17,495 nt of DNA from Campylobacteraceae bacterium (GCA_027063105.1 JAMOSL010000033.1:1-17495), one strand, 5' to 3'; counted from the stretch's first letter, positions 1-8,373 are shown. Translations and numbers: made by a program. The notes: a model not told the origin generated them from the letters alone.

Positions 1-654
1 AGGTTCTTTAATTTTTTTAATAAGCTCTTTTGATGGTATATCTCCCCAATCATTAAAAGAGTCTATATTTATATGCTTTAAATAATTTTGTTTGAATTTT
101 TTAAATACAGTTGTTGTATCACATCCAATGGGAGGTGTAAAAATTTCTATTTCTAAAGTTTCTTCTTTGAACTCTTCTACAACTTCTCCAAATCCACTTA
201 CATTTGCTGAATTGAAATTATGTATAAAAAATGGTAAGTCAGCACCTATTTTACTACCTATTTTAGATAATTGATTAACCGATAGGTTTAAATTACATAT
301 TTTATTTAGAAGTTTCATAAAAGATGCACTATCTGAACTACCACCACCTAATCCTGCCTGAGATGGTATATTTTTTTCTACTACAACTTTGTGATTTTTA
401 AAAAACTCTATAATACTTTTATCCTGTGTATATTCATATAGTTTAATATATGCTTTATATATGGTATTTGAAGTTGTTTCTATATTTTCACAACCATCTA
501 TTCTAAATTTATCCGATTTAAATGGAACAAATTTAACTATATCATATAAATTATCTACACGAACAAAACGAGAATTAAGAGTATGATAGCCATCTTTATG
601 ACCTGTAATCTTTAAAAAGATATTTACTTTTGCATAAGCTTTTATTTCGTACAT
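1..654 (-). CDS. ispE: 4-diphosphocytidyl-2-C-methyl-D-erythritol kinase (partial, C-terminus beyond window)
   Basis: This is an open frame of 218 codons from the ATG at 654 to the left edge with no stop. IspE phosphorylates CDP-methylerythritol in the cytosolic MEP isoprenoid pathway. It is a GHMP kinase: the N-terminus has AYAKVN (Lys9) and TGHKDGYH, the ATP loop PSQAGLGGGSSDSA is at residues 97-110, and IGADLPFFI holds the candidate catalytic Asp139. About 218 of an expected 250-300 residues are visible. The start codon directly follows the TAG stop of truB with no bases between, so translation is probably coupled. In Campylobacter the next gene downstream is smpB, which would lie outside this window. 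Confidence 0.93.
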   Translation of the reverse strand, partial: MYEIKAYAKVNIFLKITGHKDGYHTLNSRFVRVDNLYDIVKFVPFKSDKFRIDGCENIETTSNTIYKAYIKLYEYTQDKSIIEFFKNHKVVVEKNIPSQAGLGGGSSDSASFMKLLNKICNLNLSVNQLSKIGSKIGADLPFFIHNFNSANVSGFGEVVEEFKEETLEIEIFTPPIGCDTTTVFKKFKQNYLKHINIDSFNDWGDIPSKELIKKIKEP

Positions 655-1488
655 CTAATTAATCTCCTTAAATTTCTCTTGACGGTTTAATTTATATTTA
701 ACTTCACCATCTATTATCTCTATAATGCTAAAAAAGTTTTTTGTGATAATTAAATAGTATCCATCCTCCTTTTCTTCAAAATATTCTATTGATAATTTTT
801 TACCTAATTCTATAAACTCATCATCACCTAAATATTTATTTGTGGGAATTTTAAGATATTCTAATGGATTCAATGCTTTTTCATTATTATAAAAAAACTT
901 CCCTTCGTTTATTCTTTCTAAACTAGATAGCGTTCCATCAACTCCTAGTTTATTTGCAATTAGATGACCTAAACTTCTAATATATGTACCTTCACTAACT
1001 TTTGCTTCAAAATGTACGAATGGGTGATTATAATTTATCAATTTAATATTATATATAGTAGATTTAATCTCTTTTAACTCAACAATTTTCCCCTCTCTTG
1101 CTAACTCATAGGCTCTCTTCCCATTTATCTTTTTTGCAGAAAATTTAGGTGGATAATAAGTTAATTCCCCTATAAAGCTTTTTAAAATTTCCTTTATCTC
1201 TTTTATATTAAACTCTTTTATATCTTGAATATTATCTACTTTTTCTATATCAAGGGTAGGAGAGTTTACACCTAACCATAAAGTTGCTTTATATGCTTTT
1301 GGAGTTTTATCTATATAATTAAATAGCTTTGTATATTGTCCAGTAGCTACAATTAAACATCCTGTAGCAAAGGGGTCAAGAGTTCCAGAGAACCCAACTT
1401 TTTTTGTATTATATTTTCTTTTTACATAACCCATGTATCCATTTGAAGTTCTAAATATAGGTTTTTTTACAACAAATAATCTATTCAT
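655..1488 (-). CDS. truB: tRNA pseudouridine(55) synthase TruB
   Basis: TruB makes pseudouridine 55 in the T-loop of tRNAs. The 277-residue product has the family signature GTLDPFATGCL at residues 35-45, with the nucleophile Asp38, and later YELAREGK, EGTYIRSLG and the usual TruB body. Length is near the family norm, with a short C-terminal region and no obvious full PUA domain. The ATG overlaps the TAA of the upstream helicase gene by one base (TAATG), and the TAG stop abuts the ispE ATG. It is therefore the middle gene of a coupled operon. The csrA gene that follows truB in Campylobacter jejuni is not present. Confidence 0.95.
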   Translation of the reverse strand: MNRLFVVKKPIFRTSNGYMGYVKRKYNTKKVGFSGTLDPFATGCLIVATGQYTKLFNYIDKTPKAYKATLWLGVNSPTLDIEKVDNIQDIKEFNIKEIKEILKSFIGELTYYPPKFSAKKINGKRAYELAREGKIVELKEIKSTIYNIKLINYNHPFVHFEAKVSEGTYIRSLGHLIANKLGVDGTLSSLERINEGKFFYNNEKALNPLEYLKIPTNKYLGDDEFIELGKKLSIEYFEEKEDGYYLIITKNFFSIIEIIDGEVKYKLNRQEKFKEIN

Positions 1489-3554
1489 TAAATTGACTTT
1501 ACAAATGAGCTGAGTATATTCTTCTTTTCCCCAGAGAAATTAATTAGAAGATTATAACTTTTACCAATTTTATTTACAGATTGTACTCGACCCATTCCAA
1601 ATATTTTATGCTTAACCAAATCACCTTTTTTATATTTTGAACTTTTTGTAATTTTTAGACTATCACTTTTAATAAGTCCAGCTTCCCCTAAAAATCTACT
1701 CTTCTCCATATTTTTTCTTTTACCTTTATAAAAACGGGTATCAACATAAGAGATGGTTAAATATCTTTTTGCACGAGTAATTGCTACATATCCTAAACGC
1801 CTCTCCTCTTCCATATTACACCCTATGCCAATAATAGGAAAGAAACCTTCTTCTAGACCAATAACAAATAGATGTTCAAATTCTAATCCTTTAGATGCAT
1901 GTATCGTCATAATAGGAATAATATTTTCATCAGTTTTATCTTGTTCACTATATAGTGCCATATTATTTAATAAATCTTCTAGTTTTAATGCAGGATTATC
2001 TTTTAAACGTTCATTGATAAATCCATAGAACTCATTTATATTTGAAATTTTATCAAATCCATCTATCATATCTTCATAGTGATTCTTTATTTTTATTTTA
2101 TTGTCGAAGAGTTCTGTAAAACCATCTAATGATATTTGTGATTTTTCTTTTAATAATTTTATATTACTAATAAGCAATGCTAATGAACTTGATACTTTTT
2201 TGCCCACTAGCTTTATAAGTTCATTAAGCGTTAATCTCTCTATTGACTGATATATAGATAATTTTCTATTTAAAGCCTCTTTTTTTAGTTTTTCTATGGT
2301 AGCTTTACCTATACCTCTTTTAGGTTTATTAATAATACGCATAAAGGAAAAATCATCAGATGGATTAGCTATTACTCGTAGAAAAGATATAATATCTTTC
2401 ACTTCAACTCTTTCATAAAAAGGAATACCACCTATTGAGTGAAATTTTAATCCCTCTTTATATAAAGCATCTTCAATTGCACGAGATAGTGTATTAACTC
2501 TATAGAGAACGGCAATAGTTTGTGGGTCAACACCCTTATTGATTAATTTCTTAATATCTTTAGCTATAGCTGTTGCTTCATGTGTTTCATCTATATATTT
2601 CTCTAGTTTAACAGAATCTCCATCACCTATGTTACTAATTAAATTTTTATTGAAACGGTTACCATTGTGTTCAATTAAACTATTAGCTACTTTAAGAATA
2701 GGCTCTGTTGAACGATAGTTTGTCTCTAGTTTTATAATTCTAGAATCATAAAATTTTTTGCTGAAGTCTAAAATATTCTGTATATTAGCACCTCTCCAAC
2801 CATAAATACTTTGATCATCATCTCCAACTACGCATATATTATTATGTTCAGAAGATAGATATTCTAGTAATTTTACTTGTAGTTCATTTGTATCTTGATA
2901 TTCATCTACCATAATATATTTATATTGATTGCTAATCTTTTTTCTTAATTCAAAATCTTCAGCCAGAATTTTATATGGTAACATTAATAAATCATCAAAA
3001 TCTACTAAGTTATCTTTTATAATCATTTTCTGATACTCTATATAAACTAAAGCACTCTCTTTATATTCTTTTAGTTCAGCTCTTTTTATAGCCTCTTCAG
3101 GAAGCAATAGCGAATTTTTATATTTAGATATCTCATTACTAATAAAATATGTATCTAAATTTATTTTTAAGTTTTTACTTATTGCCTTGATAAGTTTATA
3201 CTTATCATCACTATCAATAATTACAAAATCTTTACTTCTTTCAAGTTTTTCTATATAAAGTTTCAAGAATAGTAATCCAAACTTATGGAAAGTACATAGA
3301 ATAGGATTTGTAGTATTAGAATTTCTAATAATTTTAAAAGCCCGTTGAGCCATTTCTGATGATGCTTTATTTGAGAATGTTAAAGTTAATGTATTCTTTG
3401 GATCTATTCCACATTCATTTATTAGATATGCAAGTCTCGTTGTTATAGTTTTTGTTTTTCCACTACCTGCACCTGCTAGTATAAGTAGAGAGCCATTTAT
3501 ATGTTCAACAGCTTTTCGTTGATTTGGACTTAATTCATTCAATATTTTGTTCAT
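1488..3554 (-). CDS. uvrD: UvrD/PcrA/Rep-type superfamily 1 DNA helicase
   Basis: This is a 688-residue ATP-dependent 3'-5' DNA helicase for repair and replication-fork work. Motifs appear in order: Walker A AGAGSGKT at 27-34, DEYQDT at 217-222, GDDDQSIYGWRGA at 244-256, NYRS near 279-282, TIHASKGLEFE at 550-560 and EEERRLGYVAITRAK at 582-596. The C-terminus (about 644-688, GDLVKHKIFGMGRV) looks like the Tudor-like RNA-polymerase-binding domain of UvrD/PcrA, which favours that subfamily over Rep. The start at 3554 is preceded by a purine-rich AAGAGA. It is the first gene of the uvrD-truB-ispE operon and overlaps truB by one base. The uvrD, pcrA and rep names are used interchangeably for this gene in Campylobacterota. 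Confidence 0.95.
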   Translation of the reverse strand: MNKILNELSPNQRKAVEHINGSLLILAGAGSGKTKTITTRLAYLINECGIDPKNTLTLTFSNKASSEMAQRAFKIIRNSNTTNPILCTFHKFGLLFLKLYIEKLERSKDFVIIDSDDKYKLIKAISKNLKINLDTYFISNEISKYKNSLLLPEEAIKRAELKEYKESALVYIEYQKMIIKDNLVDFDDLLMLPYKILAEDFELRKKISNQYKYIMVDEYQDTNELQVKLLEYLSSEHNNICVVGDDDQSIYGWRGANIQNILDFSKKFYDSRIIKLETNYRSTEPILKVANSLIEHNGNRFNKNLISNIGDGDSVKLEKYIDETHEATAIAKDIKKLINKGVDPQTIAVLYRVNTLSRAIEDALYKEGLKFHSIGGIPFYERVEVKDIISFLRVIANPSDDFSFMRIINKPKRGIGKATIEKLKKEALNRKLSIYQSIERLTLNELIKLVGKKVSSSLALLISNIKLLKEKSQISLDGFTELFDNKIKIKNHYEDMIDGFDKISNINEFYGFINERLKDNPALKLEDLLNNMALYSEQDKTDENIIPIMTIHASKGLEFEHLFVIGLEEGFFPIIGIGCNMEEERRLGYVAITRAKRYLTISYVDTRFYKGKRKNMEKSRFLGEAGLIKSDSLKITKSSKYKKGDLVKHKIFGMGRVQSVNKIGKSYNLLINFSGEKKNILSSFVKSI

Positions 3555-3588
3555 AATTTATCTCTTTTCTTTTACCTATAATATAAAA

Positions 3589-3596
3589 ATTATATC
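3589..3596 (-). promoter_or_regulatory. Putative -10 element for the uvrD-truB-ispE operon
   Basis: On the minus strand the sequence reads GATATAAT, a full match to the extended sigma70 -10 used in Campylobacterota, where a clear -35 is often missing. It lies 34 bp upstream of the uvrD ATG. The same GATATAAT string recurs before pyrC, before the ACP remnant and before the tRNA-Lys operon in this window, which supports the call. No -35 match was seen. Confidence 0.5.
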
Positions 3597-3670
3597 GTGT
3601 AGAGGATTAAAAAGAAGCTATTATGATAGTATAAAGGGATATTATTGCATATTGAAAAAAATAGTATAGA

Positions 3671-3680
3671 CTTAATTAAG
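3671..3680. promoter_or_regulatory. 10-bp perfect palindrome between uvrD and the LysR gene
   Basis: CTTAATTAAG is a perfect palindrome in the 210-bp divergent spacer, about 33 bp upstream of the likely LysR -10. It could be part of an autoregulatory LysR site, but palindromes of this kind arise easily in AT-rich DNA. No T-N11-A box was established. Confidence 0.2.
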
Positions 3681-3713
3681 CTAAAGTTATGAATTAGTTT
3701 AAGTTTATATAGG

Positions 3714-3719
3714 TATAAT
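3714..3719 (+). promoter_or_regulatory. Putative -10 element for the LysR-type gene
   Basis: TATAAT lies 46 bp upstream of the LysR start codon, in the AT-rich divergent spacer. The 5' leader would be about 40 nt. No -35 consensus is visible, as is common for this phylum. Confidence 0.45.
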
Positions 3720-3764
3720 TTATCTAATATATATTATAAGTATTTAAGATAAAAGGATTTTATT

Positions 3765-4667
3765 ATGCTAAAAGATTTTGTTAAATTAGAGACATTTTTA
3801 ACAGTAGCTAGAGAGAGAAGTTTTTCTAAAGCTTCTGCTAAACTTGGAATATCTCAACCAGCAGTTACTCAACAGATTAAATTTATAGAAAAATATTTAG
3901 GTGCAAAGATTATAGAGAGAAAAAAGAATGGTATCAAACTAACAGCAGAGGGTGATGAATTATATAAATTAGCTTCTGTATTAGAAAAAGAGATACACAA
4001 AGCAGAATATGATGTACTTAAGATTATTAATAAAGAAATTACATTTCGTTTAGGTGCATCATTTACTATTGGAAATTATATAATTCCTGGTGAGTGTCTA
4101 AATACCGTAGGTGAAGCTATAAATAATGATATAAATTTAAGTATACAAGAGAGTCAGCACATTATAGAACAGTTAAAGGATAGAAAATTAGATGTTGGAT
4201 TAATTGAATCACATGTTATAGATAATACAATGATTTATAGAGAGTGGCTAGAAGATGAATTAGTTGTATTTAGTAATACTCCTATTCCAAAAATTCTTAA
4301 AACAGAAGATTTACATGAGTTTAGATGGATTTGTAGAGAAGATGGAAGTCATACAAAAGAGATTGTAAGTGAAGTATTTGATGATTTAGGAGTATCTTGT
4401 AAAAGTTTTAATGTTTTAAGTGAAGTTGGAAACACAACAGCAGTTCTTCAGACAATTAAAAGAAGTAAAAAAGATGAAAAAAATCCTGTTGTATCTATTA
4501 TTTCAAAATATGCAATTGCCGATGAGGTTCAAAAAGGTGAACTATTTGAAGCTAGACTTAGAGGCATCAAAATGACTCGTAAATTTTATATTGTCTATTC
4601 TAAAGAGAATAAACATAATGCTTATGTAGATAAAGTTGTTGACTTTATATTGGCAGGACAATGTTAA
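3765..4667 (+). CDS. LysR-family transcriptional regulator
   Basis: This 300-residue protein has the standard LysR layout. The N-terminal winged helix-turn-helix is at about residues 1-60 (SFSKASAKLGISQPAVTQQI, then IERKKNGIKLTAEG). A linker helix and a periplasmic-binding-like effector domain (about 90-300) follow. The family binds operator DNA as a tetramer and responds to a small-molecule co-inducer; the effector here cannot be read from sequence. The gene is divergent from uvrD and ends 11 bp from the convergent gene at 4679. The neighbouring pyrC-can-cysK run suggests sulfur or cysteine metabolism as a possible target, but this is only a guess from proximity. The start is preceded by AAAAGGA, a good ribosome binding site. 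Confidence 0.9.
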   Translation: MLKDFVKLETFLTVARERSFSKASAKLGISQPAVTQQIKFIEKYLGAKIIERKKNGIKLTAEGDELYKLASVLEKEIHKAEYDVLKIINKEITFRLGASFTIGNYIIPGECLNTVGEAINNDINLSIQESQHIIEQLKDRKLDVGLIESHVIDNTMIYREWLEDELVVFSNTPIPKILKTEDLHEFRWICREDGSHTKEIVSEVFDDLGVSCKSFNVLSEVGNTTAVLQTIKRSKKDEKNPVVSIISKYAIADEVQKGELFEARLRGIKMTRKFYIVYSKENKHNAYVDKVVDFILAGQC

Positions 4668-4678
4668 GCTAATCCTAA

Positions 4679-5110
4679 CTATTTTTTCCTGATAAATTTT
4701 TTATTTTCAGGATTATTTAGCAATGCATCCATTGATTTATCAACAATATTTTTCTTGGGTTTTGTTAAGTTTACAAATACTACCTCTTCATCTATAACAA
4801 TTTGTTTAATAGCTAATAGAGGTACTGTTATTGTAGACGCAAAATTTTCCTCACCAAAACCAGCTTTAAAACTAATTGAATCATCCGTAAGTTGAGCTGT
4901 TTCCATCGCATATCCACTAATTGCAAACATTACAGTTTCATTAAAACTTTTCTGTATCTCTTCTGGCAGTTCAGGAGTAAAATTTATAAATTTTGTTTCA
5001 CATATAATTAAGAAATCCTCATCTACATTAAATACTAGAGTTATAAAATCTTTTATACTATTATTAATAATATCTTTATATAAATCATTATCTATAAGTT
5101 TATTTGACAT
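4679..5110 (-). CDS. Conserved small acidic protein, possibly an SspB-like ClpXP adaptor
   Basis: I do not recognise this 143-residue cytosolic protein with certainty. It has no signal peptide or membrane segment. Seen: an N-terminal helix (about 8-27), strands with FLIICETKF (33-41), a loop with PELPEEIQ, strands around SISFKAGFG (78-86), then TITVPLLAIKQIV (93-105), VVFVNL, a polar linker (about 117-135) and a basic end FIRKK. This order resembles SspB: an N-terminal helix, a compact beta sandwich with a 'vPl.AI' strand before a short acidic turn, then a flexible tail ending in a short ClpX-docking peptide. The assignment is inference. It is the last gene of the pyrC run, 10 bp after the aminotransferase gene, with AAAGGA before its ATG. 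It converges on the LysR gene. Confidence 0.8.
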   Translation of the reverse strand: MSNKLIDNDLYKDIINNSIKDFITLVFNVDEDFLIICETKFINFTPELPEEIQKSFNETVMFAISGYAMETAQLTDDSISFKAGFGEENFASTITVPLLAIKQIVIDEEVVFVNLTKPKKNIVDKSMDALLNNPENKKFIRKK

Positions 5111-5120
5111 ATTTTTTCCT

Positions 5121-5693
5121 TTAATCCATAAAAATAGGATTTATTATTTTAAATCCTACCATAGCATTCATTAAAGCTATACTATCAAAGTTTAATATCT
5201 CATCTTTTTTAATATCTCTTGTGTATAAAAAACCACTATCTATTAGTTTCTCTCGAATTGTTCCATTTAATAGAGGCTTATGAGGCGTTATCCATCTTTT
5301 ATTTTTATCTAAAAATGCGATATTTGCAATAGTAGTGTCTGTAATAAGATTGTTTTTAATAATAATAACCTCATTACTATTTGGATTAATAAGAGAGTTT
5401 AATTCATCTCTATTTTCATATTTATATTTATAATCTATTTGACTATTAACAAAAGAAATTGTTTTAATCTCTTTGGGATAATATGGAATAAAATCTATAG
5501 ATTTTATATCTCTATTATATACAACTCTACATCTATATATCTTATTTGTTGGAGGAGATATAATAGATAGTAGGTCAAATTCATCTTTTATTCCAAATAA
5601 TTCTTCTCTAGTTTTATTAAAACGCCTATTGTGATATTCTATATTTCTAGCAGTTTTATTTTTTATATAAATTGTCTCTAATAAATTAAACAT
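5121..5693 (-). CDS. Class IV PLP-dependent aminotransferase / aminodeoxychorismate lyase-like protein
   Basis: This is a 190-residue fold-type IV PLP enzyme of the PabC/branched-chain aminotransferase group. The likely role is 4-amino-4-deoxychorismate lyase in folate synthesis. Seen: LLETIYI at the N-terminus, EYHNRRFN (19-26), IDYKYKYENRDELN (86-99) with the candidate PLP lysine (Lys89 or Lys91), DTTIANIAFL (119-128) and PLLNGTIREKL (140-150). It is shorter than E. coli PabC (about 270) but this compact form is common in the phylum. I chose the ATG at 5693 because LLETIYI matches the family start. A longer frame opens at a GTG at 5735 and would add 14 residues. The start overlaps the end of cysK by 8 bp. 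Confidence 0.82.
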   Translation of the reverse strand: MFNLLETIYIKNKTARNIEYHNRRFNKTREELFGIKDEFDLLSIISPPTNKIYRCRVVYNRDIKSIDFIPYYPKEIKTISFVNSQIDYKYKYENRDELNSLINPNSNEVIIIKNNLITDTTIANIAFLDKNKRWITPHKPLLNGTIREKLIDSGFLYTRDIKKDEILNFDSIALMNAMVGFKIINPIFMD

Positions 5694-6609
5694 CTTTAAA
5701 TAAAGGAGTTGATAGGTATCTCTCTGCACTATCACATAAAATTGTAACTATCGTTTTTCCTCTATTTTCTTCTCGTTTAGCTATCTCATAAGATGCATAT
5801 AAATTTGCACCAGATGATATTCCAACTAATAATCCTTCATATCTAGCAACATCTCTTGCCATTTCAAAGGCATTATCTTCTCTTATCATTATAACCTCAT
5901 CACAAACTTTTTGATTAAGGATTTCAGGAATGAATCCAGCACCTATTCCTTGTATATGATGAGTACCAGCTTTTCCACCACTTAAAACAGCAGAGTTAGC
6001 AGGTTCAACAGCAATAGATTTTACAGTTGGTATAAACTTCTTAATTATTTCACTTACACCTGTAAAAGTTCCACCTGTTCCCACACCAGCTACAAAATAA
6101 TCTAATTCACCTTGTGTAGCTTTTAGTATCTCTTTAGCTGTTGTTGTTCTATGAATATCTGGATTATTTGGATTTTTAAATTGTTGTAATATAATTGAAT
6201 TGGCAATTTTATTTTTAATTTCAATTGCTTCTTCAATAGAACCCTTCATTCCATCACAAGCTGGAGTCAGTATAACTTTTGCACCTAAATAGATAAGCAG
6301 TTTTCTTCTTTCAATACTCATAGACTCTGGCATAGTTAAAATAAGTTTAATACCTTTTGATGCACATATAGATGCTAGTCCTATACCAGTATTTCCACTT
6401 GTTGGTTCAATTATTGTTGTATTTTTATTAATTTTTCCAGCTTTAATTGCTTCGTTTACCATATTTAACGCAATTCTATCTTTTACAGAACTAGATGGAT
6501 TCATAAATTCACATTTACCCAAAATAGTTGCTCCACTAAGTTTAGATAGTCTATTTAATTTTATAAGTGGCGTATCTCCTATAAGCTCTTCAACAGAGTT
6601 TGCAATCAT
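5686..6609 (-). CDS. cysK: Cysteine synthase A (O-acetylserine sulfhydrylase)
   Basis: CysK condenses O-acetylserine with sulfide to give cysteine in the cytosol. It is a 307-residue fold-type II PLP enzyme. Lys43 in NPSSSVKDRIALN is the Schiff-base lysine. TSGNTG (70-75) binds the substrate carboxylate, GTGGT (177-181) holds the PLP phosphate, and HHIQGIGAGFIP is typical of CysK rather than CysM. Near the C-terminus DSAERYLST replaces the usual DSGERYLST. The start overlaps the carbonic anhydrase stop by 4 bp (ATGA), so the two are translationally coupled. Confidence 0.93.
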   Translation of the reverse strand: MIANSVEELIGDTPLIKLNRLSKLSGATILGKCEFMNPSSSVKDRIALNMVNEAIKAGKINKNTTIIEPTSGNTGIGLASICASKGIKLILTMPESMSIERRKLLIYLGAKVILTPACDGMKGSIEEAIEIKNKIANSIILQQFKNPNNPDIHRTTTAKEILKATQGELDYFVAGVGTGGTFTGVSEIIKKFIPTVKSIAVEPANSAVLSGGKAGTHHIQGIGAGFIPEILNQKVCDEVIMIREDNAFEMARDVARYEGLLVGISSGANLYASYEIAKREENRGKTIVTILCDSAERYLSTPLFKDV

Positions 6610-7256
6610 TCTTTATCTCCTAATAGTTTAAATTCATATGCTTCATCATCATATGATTCTATTGTACCATCTTTAATATCATAATACCAGCCATGGAGAA
6701 ATACTTTACCCTCCTTAACTCTTCTTTTTACAGCAGGATATGTCATCAAATTTTCTAGTTGAAAGATGATAGAGACTTTCTCTGTGTACTTTAGTAGGTC
6801 TTTTTTATTATTTTTATGTGGACTCATCATTGCAACTTTTTTTGGAGCTTCACCAAGTTCTAACCATTTAATTGTATGTATATTGTCATCTGTCTTTGGA
6901 ATATCTTTATATAAAGAGGCAATTGCACCACAATCTGAGTGTCCACAAACAATAATATCAGTAAGTTCTAGAACACTAATCGCATATTCAATTGCCGAGG
7001 CTGTGGCATGATAATTTGCATTAGGTTGATATGGAGCTACAAAATTACCAATATTTCTAACAATAAATAGGTCTCCAGCACCACTATTAGTAATCATTGC
7101 AGGCATAACTCTAGAATCACTACAACCTATAAAGAGAGCTTTGGGATTTTGACCATCTTTCGATAATTCATGAAATCTATTTTTGTTCTCTTTAAATTTG
7201 ACTGAGCGAAATTCTTTATGACCATTTGCAAACTCTTTTAACCTTTTATCTGGCAT
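6606..7256 (-). CDS. can: Beta-class carbonic anhydrase
   Basis: This 216-residue zinc enzyme interconverts CO2 and bicarbonate. The zinc ligands and active-site dyad are visible: Cys45-Ser-Asp47-Ser-Arg49 and His106-Ser-Asp-Cys109. The length fits the family and there is no signal peptide, so it is cytosolic. It follows pyrC by 9 bp and overlaps cysK by 4 bp. Bicarbonate supply would serve carboxylation reactions and carbamoyl phosphate made for the same pyrimidine pathway as pyrC; that link is inference. The start is preceded by AAGGA. Confidence 0.94.
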   Translation of the reverse strand: MPDKRLKEFANGHKEFRSVKFKENKNRFHELSKDGQNPKALFIGCSDSRVMPAMITNSGAGDLFIVRNIGNFVAPYQPNANYHATASAIEYAISVLELTDIIVCGHSDCGAIASLYKDIPKTDDNIHTIKWLELGEAPKKVAMMSPHKNNKKDLLKYTEKVSIIFQLENLMTYPAVKRRVKEGKVFLHGWYYDIKDGTIESYDDEAYEFKLLGDKE

Positions 7257-7265
7257 ATCTTTTCC

Positions 7266-8267
7266 TTATTTTATATTATATTTTATAGTTTTCTCGGCAT
7301 ACATTGGTATAACATTGTTATAATTTTTTGGCACAATAAAATCTTCTTTTTCTAAAATAATATTTTTTTCTATAGGTTTTATATTATATATCTTTTGTGC
7401 ATTATCACTAACAAATCTTTGCAAGTTATCTAAAGAGGCATTATTGTCTTCAAAAAGCTCTGCTAATACTTGAAGTGCAATAGGTGCAGTAAATACTCCT
7501 GCTGAACAGTGAGAAGCTTCCTTTGCATCTTTTGGATGAGGTGCAGAGTCTGAGCCAAACATTACTTTTGGATGAGCAGATAGTGCAACTCTTAATAATG
7601 CCTCTCTATCTTCTGGTCTCTTTGCTATTGGTTTACAGAATAGATGAGGTTCAAGCATTCCACCTGCTACATCATCAAGAGTAATGATAAGATGGTGTAA
7701 AGTTATAGTAGCATATAGATTTTCAAATTTATCTAAAGCCTCTACACTCTCTTTTGTAGTTATATGTTCCATAATAATTTTTAAATTTGGGAAATTAAAA
7801 GCTAGTTTTTCATAAATAGTAATAAATTCAGCTTCTCTGTCCATTACAAATCCATTTGTCTCTCCATGAATACATAGTGGGATATTAAGTTCACTCATAG
7901 CATTTAGAGTTTCTCTTAATTCATCTATATCAAATCCACTAACTCCACCTTCAGAATTTGTAGTAATTCCTGCAGGATACAGTTTAATTGCACTTATTTC
8001 ATCTTTTACTGATTCTAAAAACTCTTTTGTATAAGTTGATTTGAAAAATAGTGTCATATATGGTACAAAATTTTCATCACCAATAGCTTCTTGAATTCTT
8101 TTCTTATATTCTATTACATCTTCTTTTGTATTAACTGGTGGTACTAAATTAGGCATTATGATAGCTCCTGAAAAGCTTGATGCAGTCAGTGGTGCAACAG
8201 TTTTTAACATATCTCCATCTCTAAGATGTAGGTGCATATCCAATGGGGATTTAATTGTGATGTTCAT
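7266..8267 (-). CDS. pyrC: Dihydroorotase (PyrC, class II)
   Basis: PyrC cyclises N-carbamoyl-aspartate to dihydroorotate in pyrimidine synthesis. The 333-residue product has the metal site DMHLHLRDG (His12, His14), the likely carbamylated Lys95 in IKLYPAG, IHGET (His134), MEHITT (His168) and FGSDSAPH (Asp240). Length matches class II PyrC (about 340-350). It is the first gene of a five-gene minus-strand run with gaps of 10 bp or less or small overlaps. AAGGA lies before the ATG, and a GATATAAT -10 lies 20 bp upstream. Confidence 0.95.
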   Translation of the reverse strand: MNITIKSPLDMHLHLRDGDMLKTVAPLTASSFSGAIIMPNLVPPVNTKEDVIEYKKRIQEAIGDENFVPYMTLFFKSTYTKEFLESVKDEISAIKLYPAGITTNSEGGVSGFDIDELRETLNAMSELNIPLCIHGETNGFVMDREAEFITIYEKLAFNFPNLKIIMEHITTKESVEALDKFENLYATITLHHLIITLDDVAGGMLEPHLFCKPIAKRPEDREALLRVALSAHPKVMFGSDSAPHPKDAKEASHCSAGVFTAPIALQVLAELFEDNNASLDNLQRFVSDNAQKIYNIKPIEKNIILEKEDFIVPKNYNNVIPMYAEKTIKYNIK

Positions 8268-8286
8268 ATTTATCCTTATATTAAAA

Positions 8287-8294
8287 ATTATATC
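8287..8294 (-). promoter_or_regulatory. Putative -10 element for the pyrC operon
   Basis: GATATAAT on the minus strand sits 20 bp before the pyrC ATG. The predicted leader would be only about 12-14 nt, just enough for the AAGGA ribosome binding site. Confidence 0.5.
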
Positions 8295-8296
8295 GG

Positions 8297-8310
8297 AATA
8301 TTATAATATT
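8297..8310. promoter_or_regulatory. 14-bp perfect palindrome between pyrC and the aldehyde dehydrogenase gene
   Basis: AATATTATAATATT is a perfect palindrome immediately upstream of the pyrC -10 and just before the possible -35 of the divergent gene. The position would suit an operator acting on both promoters, but low-complexity AT sequence makes chance plausible. Confidence 0.25.
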
Positions 8311-8312
8311 AG

Positions 8313-8342
8313 TTGCCTAATTATTAGCTATTTTGTGATAAT
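8313..8342 (+). promoter_or_regulatory. Putative promoter for the aldehyde dehydrogenase gene
   Basis: TTGCCT (8313-8318) and GATAAT (8337-8342) are separated by 18 bp, with a TG just before the -10. The leader to the ATG at 8374 would be about 25 nt and carries AAAGGA. Confidence 0.4.
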
Positions 8343-8373
8343 CTTAAATTAATAATTAATTAAAGGAATAACA

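Noticed and set aside
92..274. A 60-codon plus-strand open frame
   Set aside because: It is antisense to ispE, which has clear GHMP kinase motifs on the minus strand.
1753..2028. A 91-codon plus-strand open frame
   Set aside because: It is antisense to the helicase region that holds conserved motifs V and VI.
6766..7011. An 81-codon plus-strand open frame
   Set aside because: It is antisense to the carbonic anhydrase active-site region.
8158..8352. A 64-codon plus-strand open frame spanning the pyrC start
   Set aside because: It is antisense to the pyrC N-terminus and the promoter region; it has no ribosome binding site and no family resemblance.
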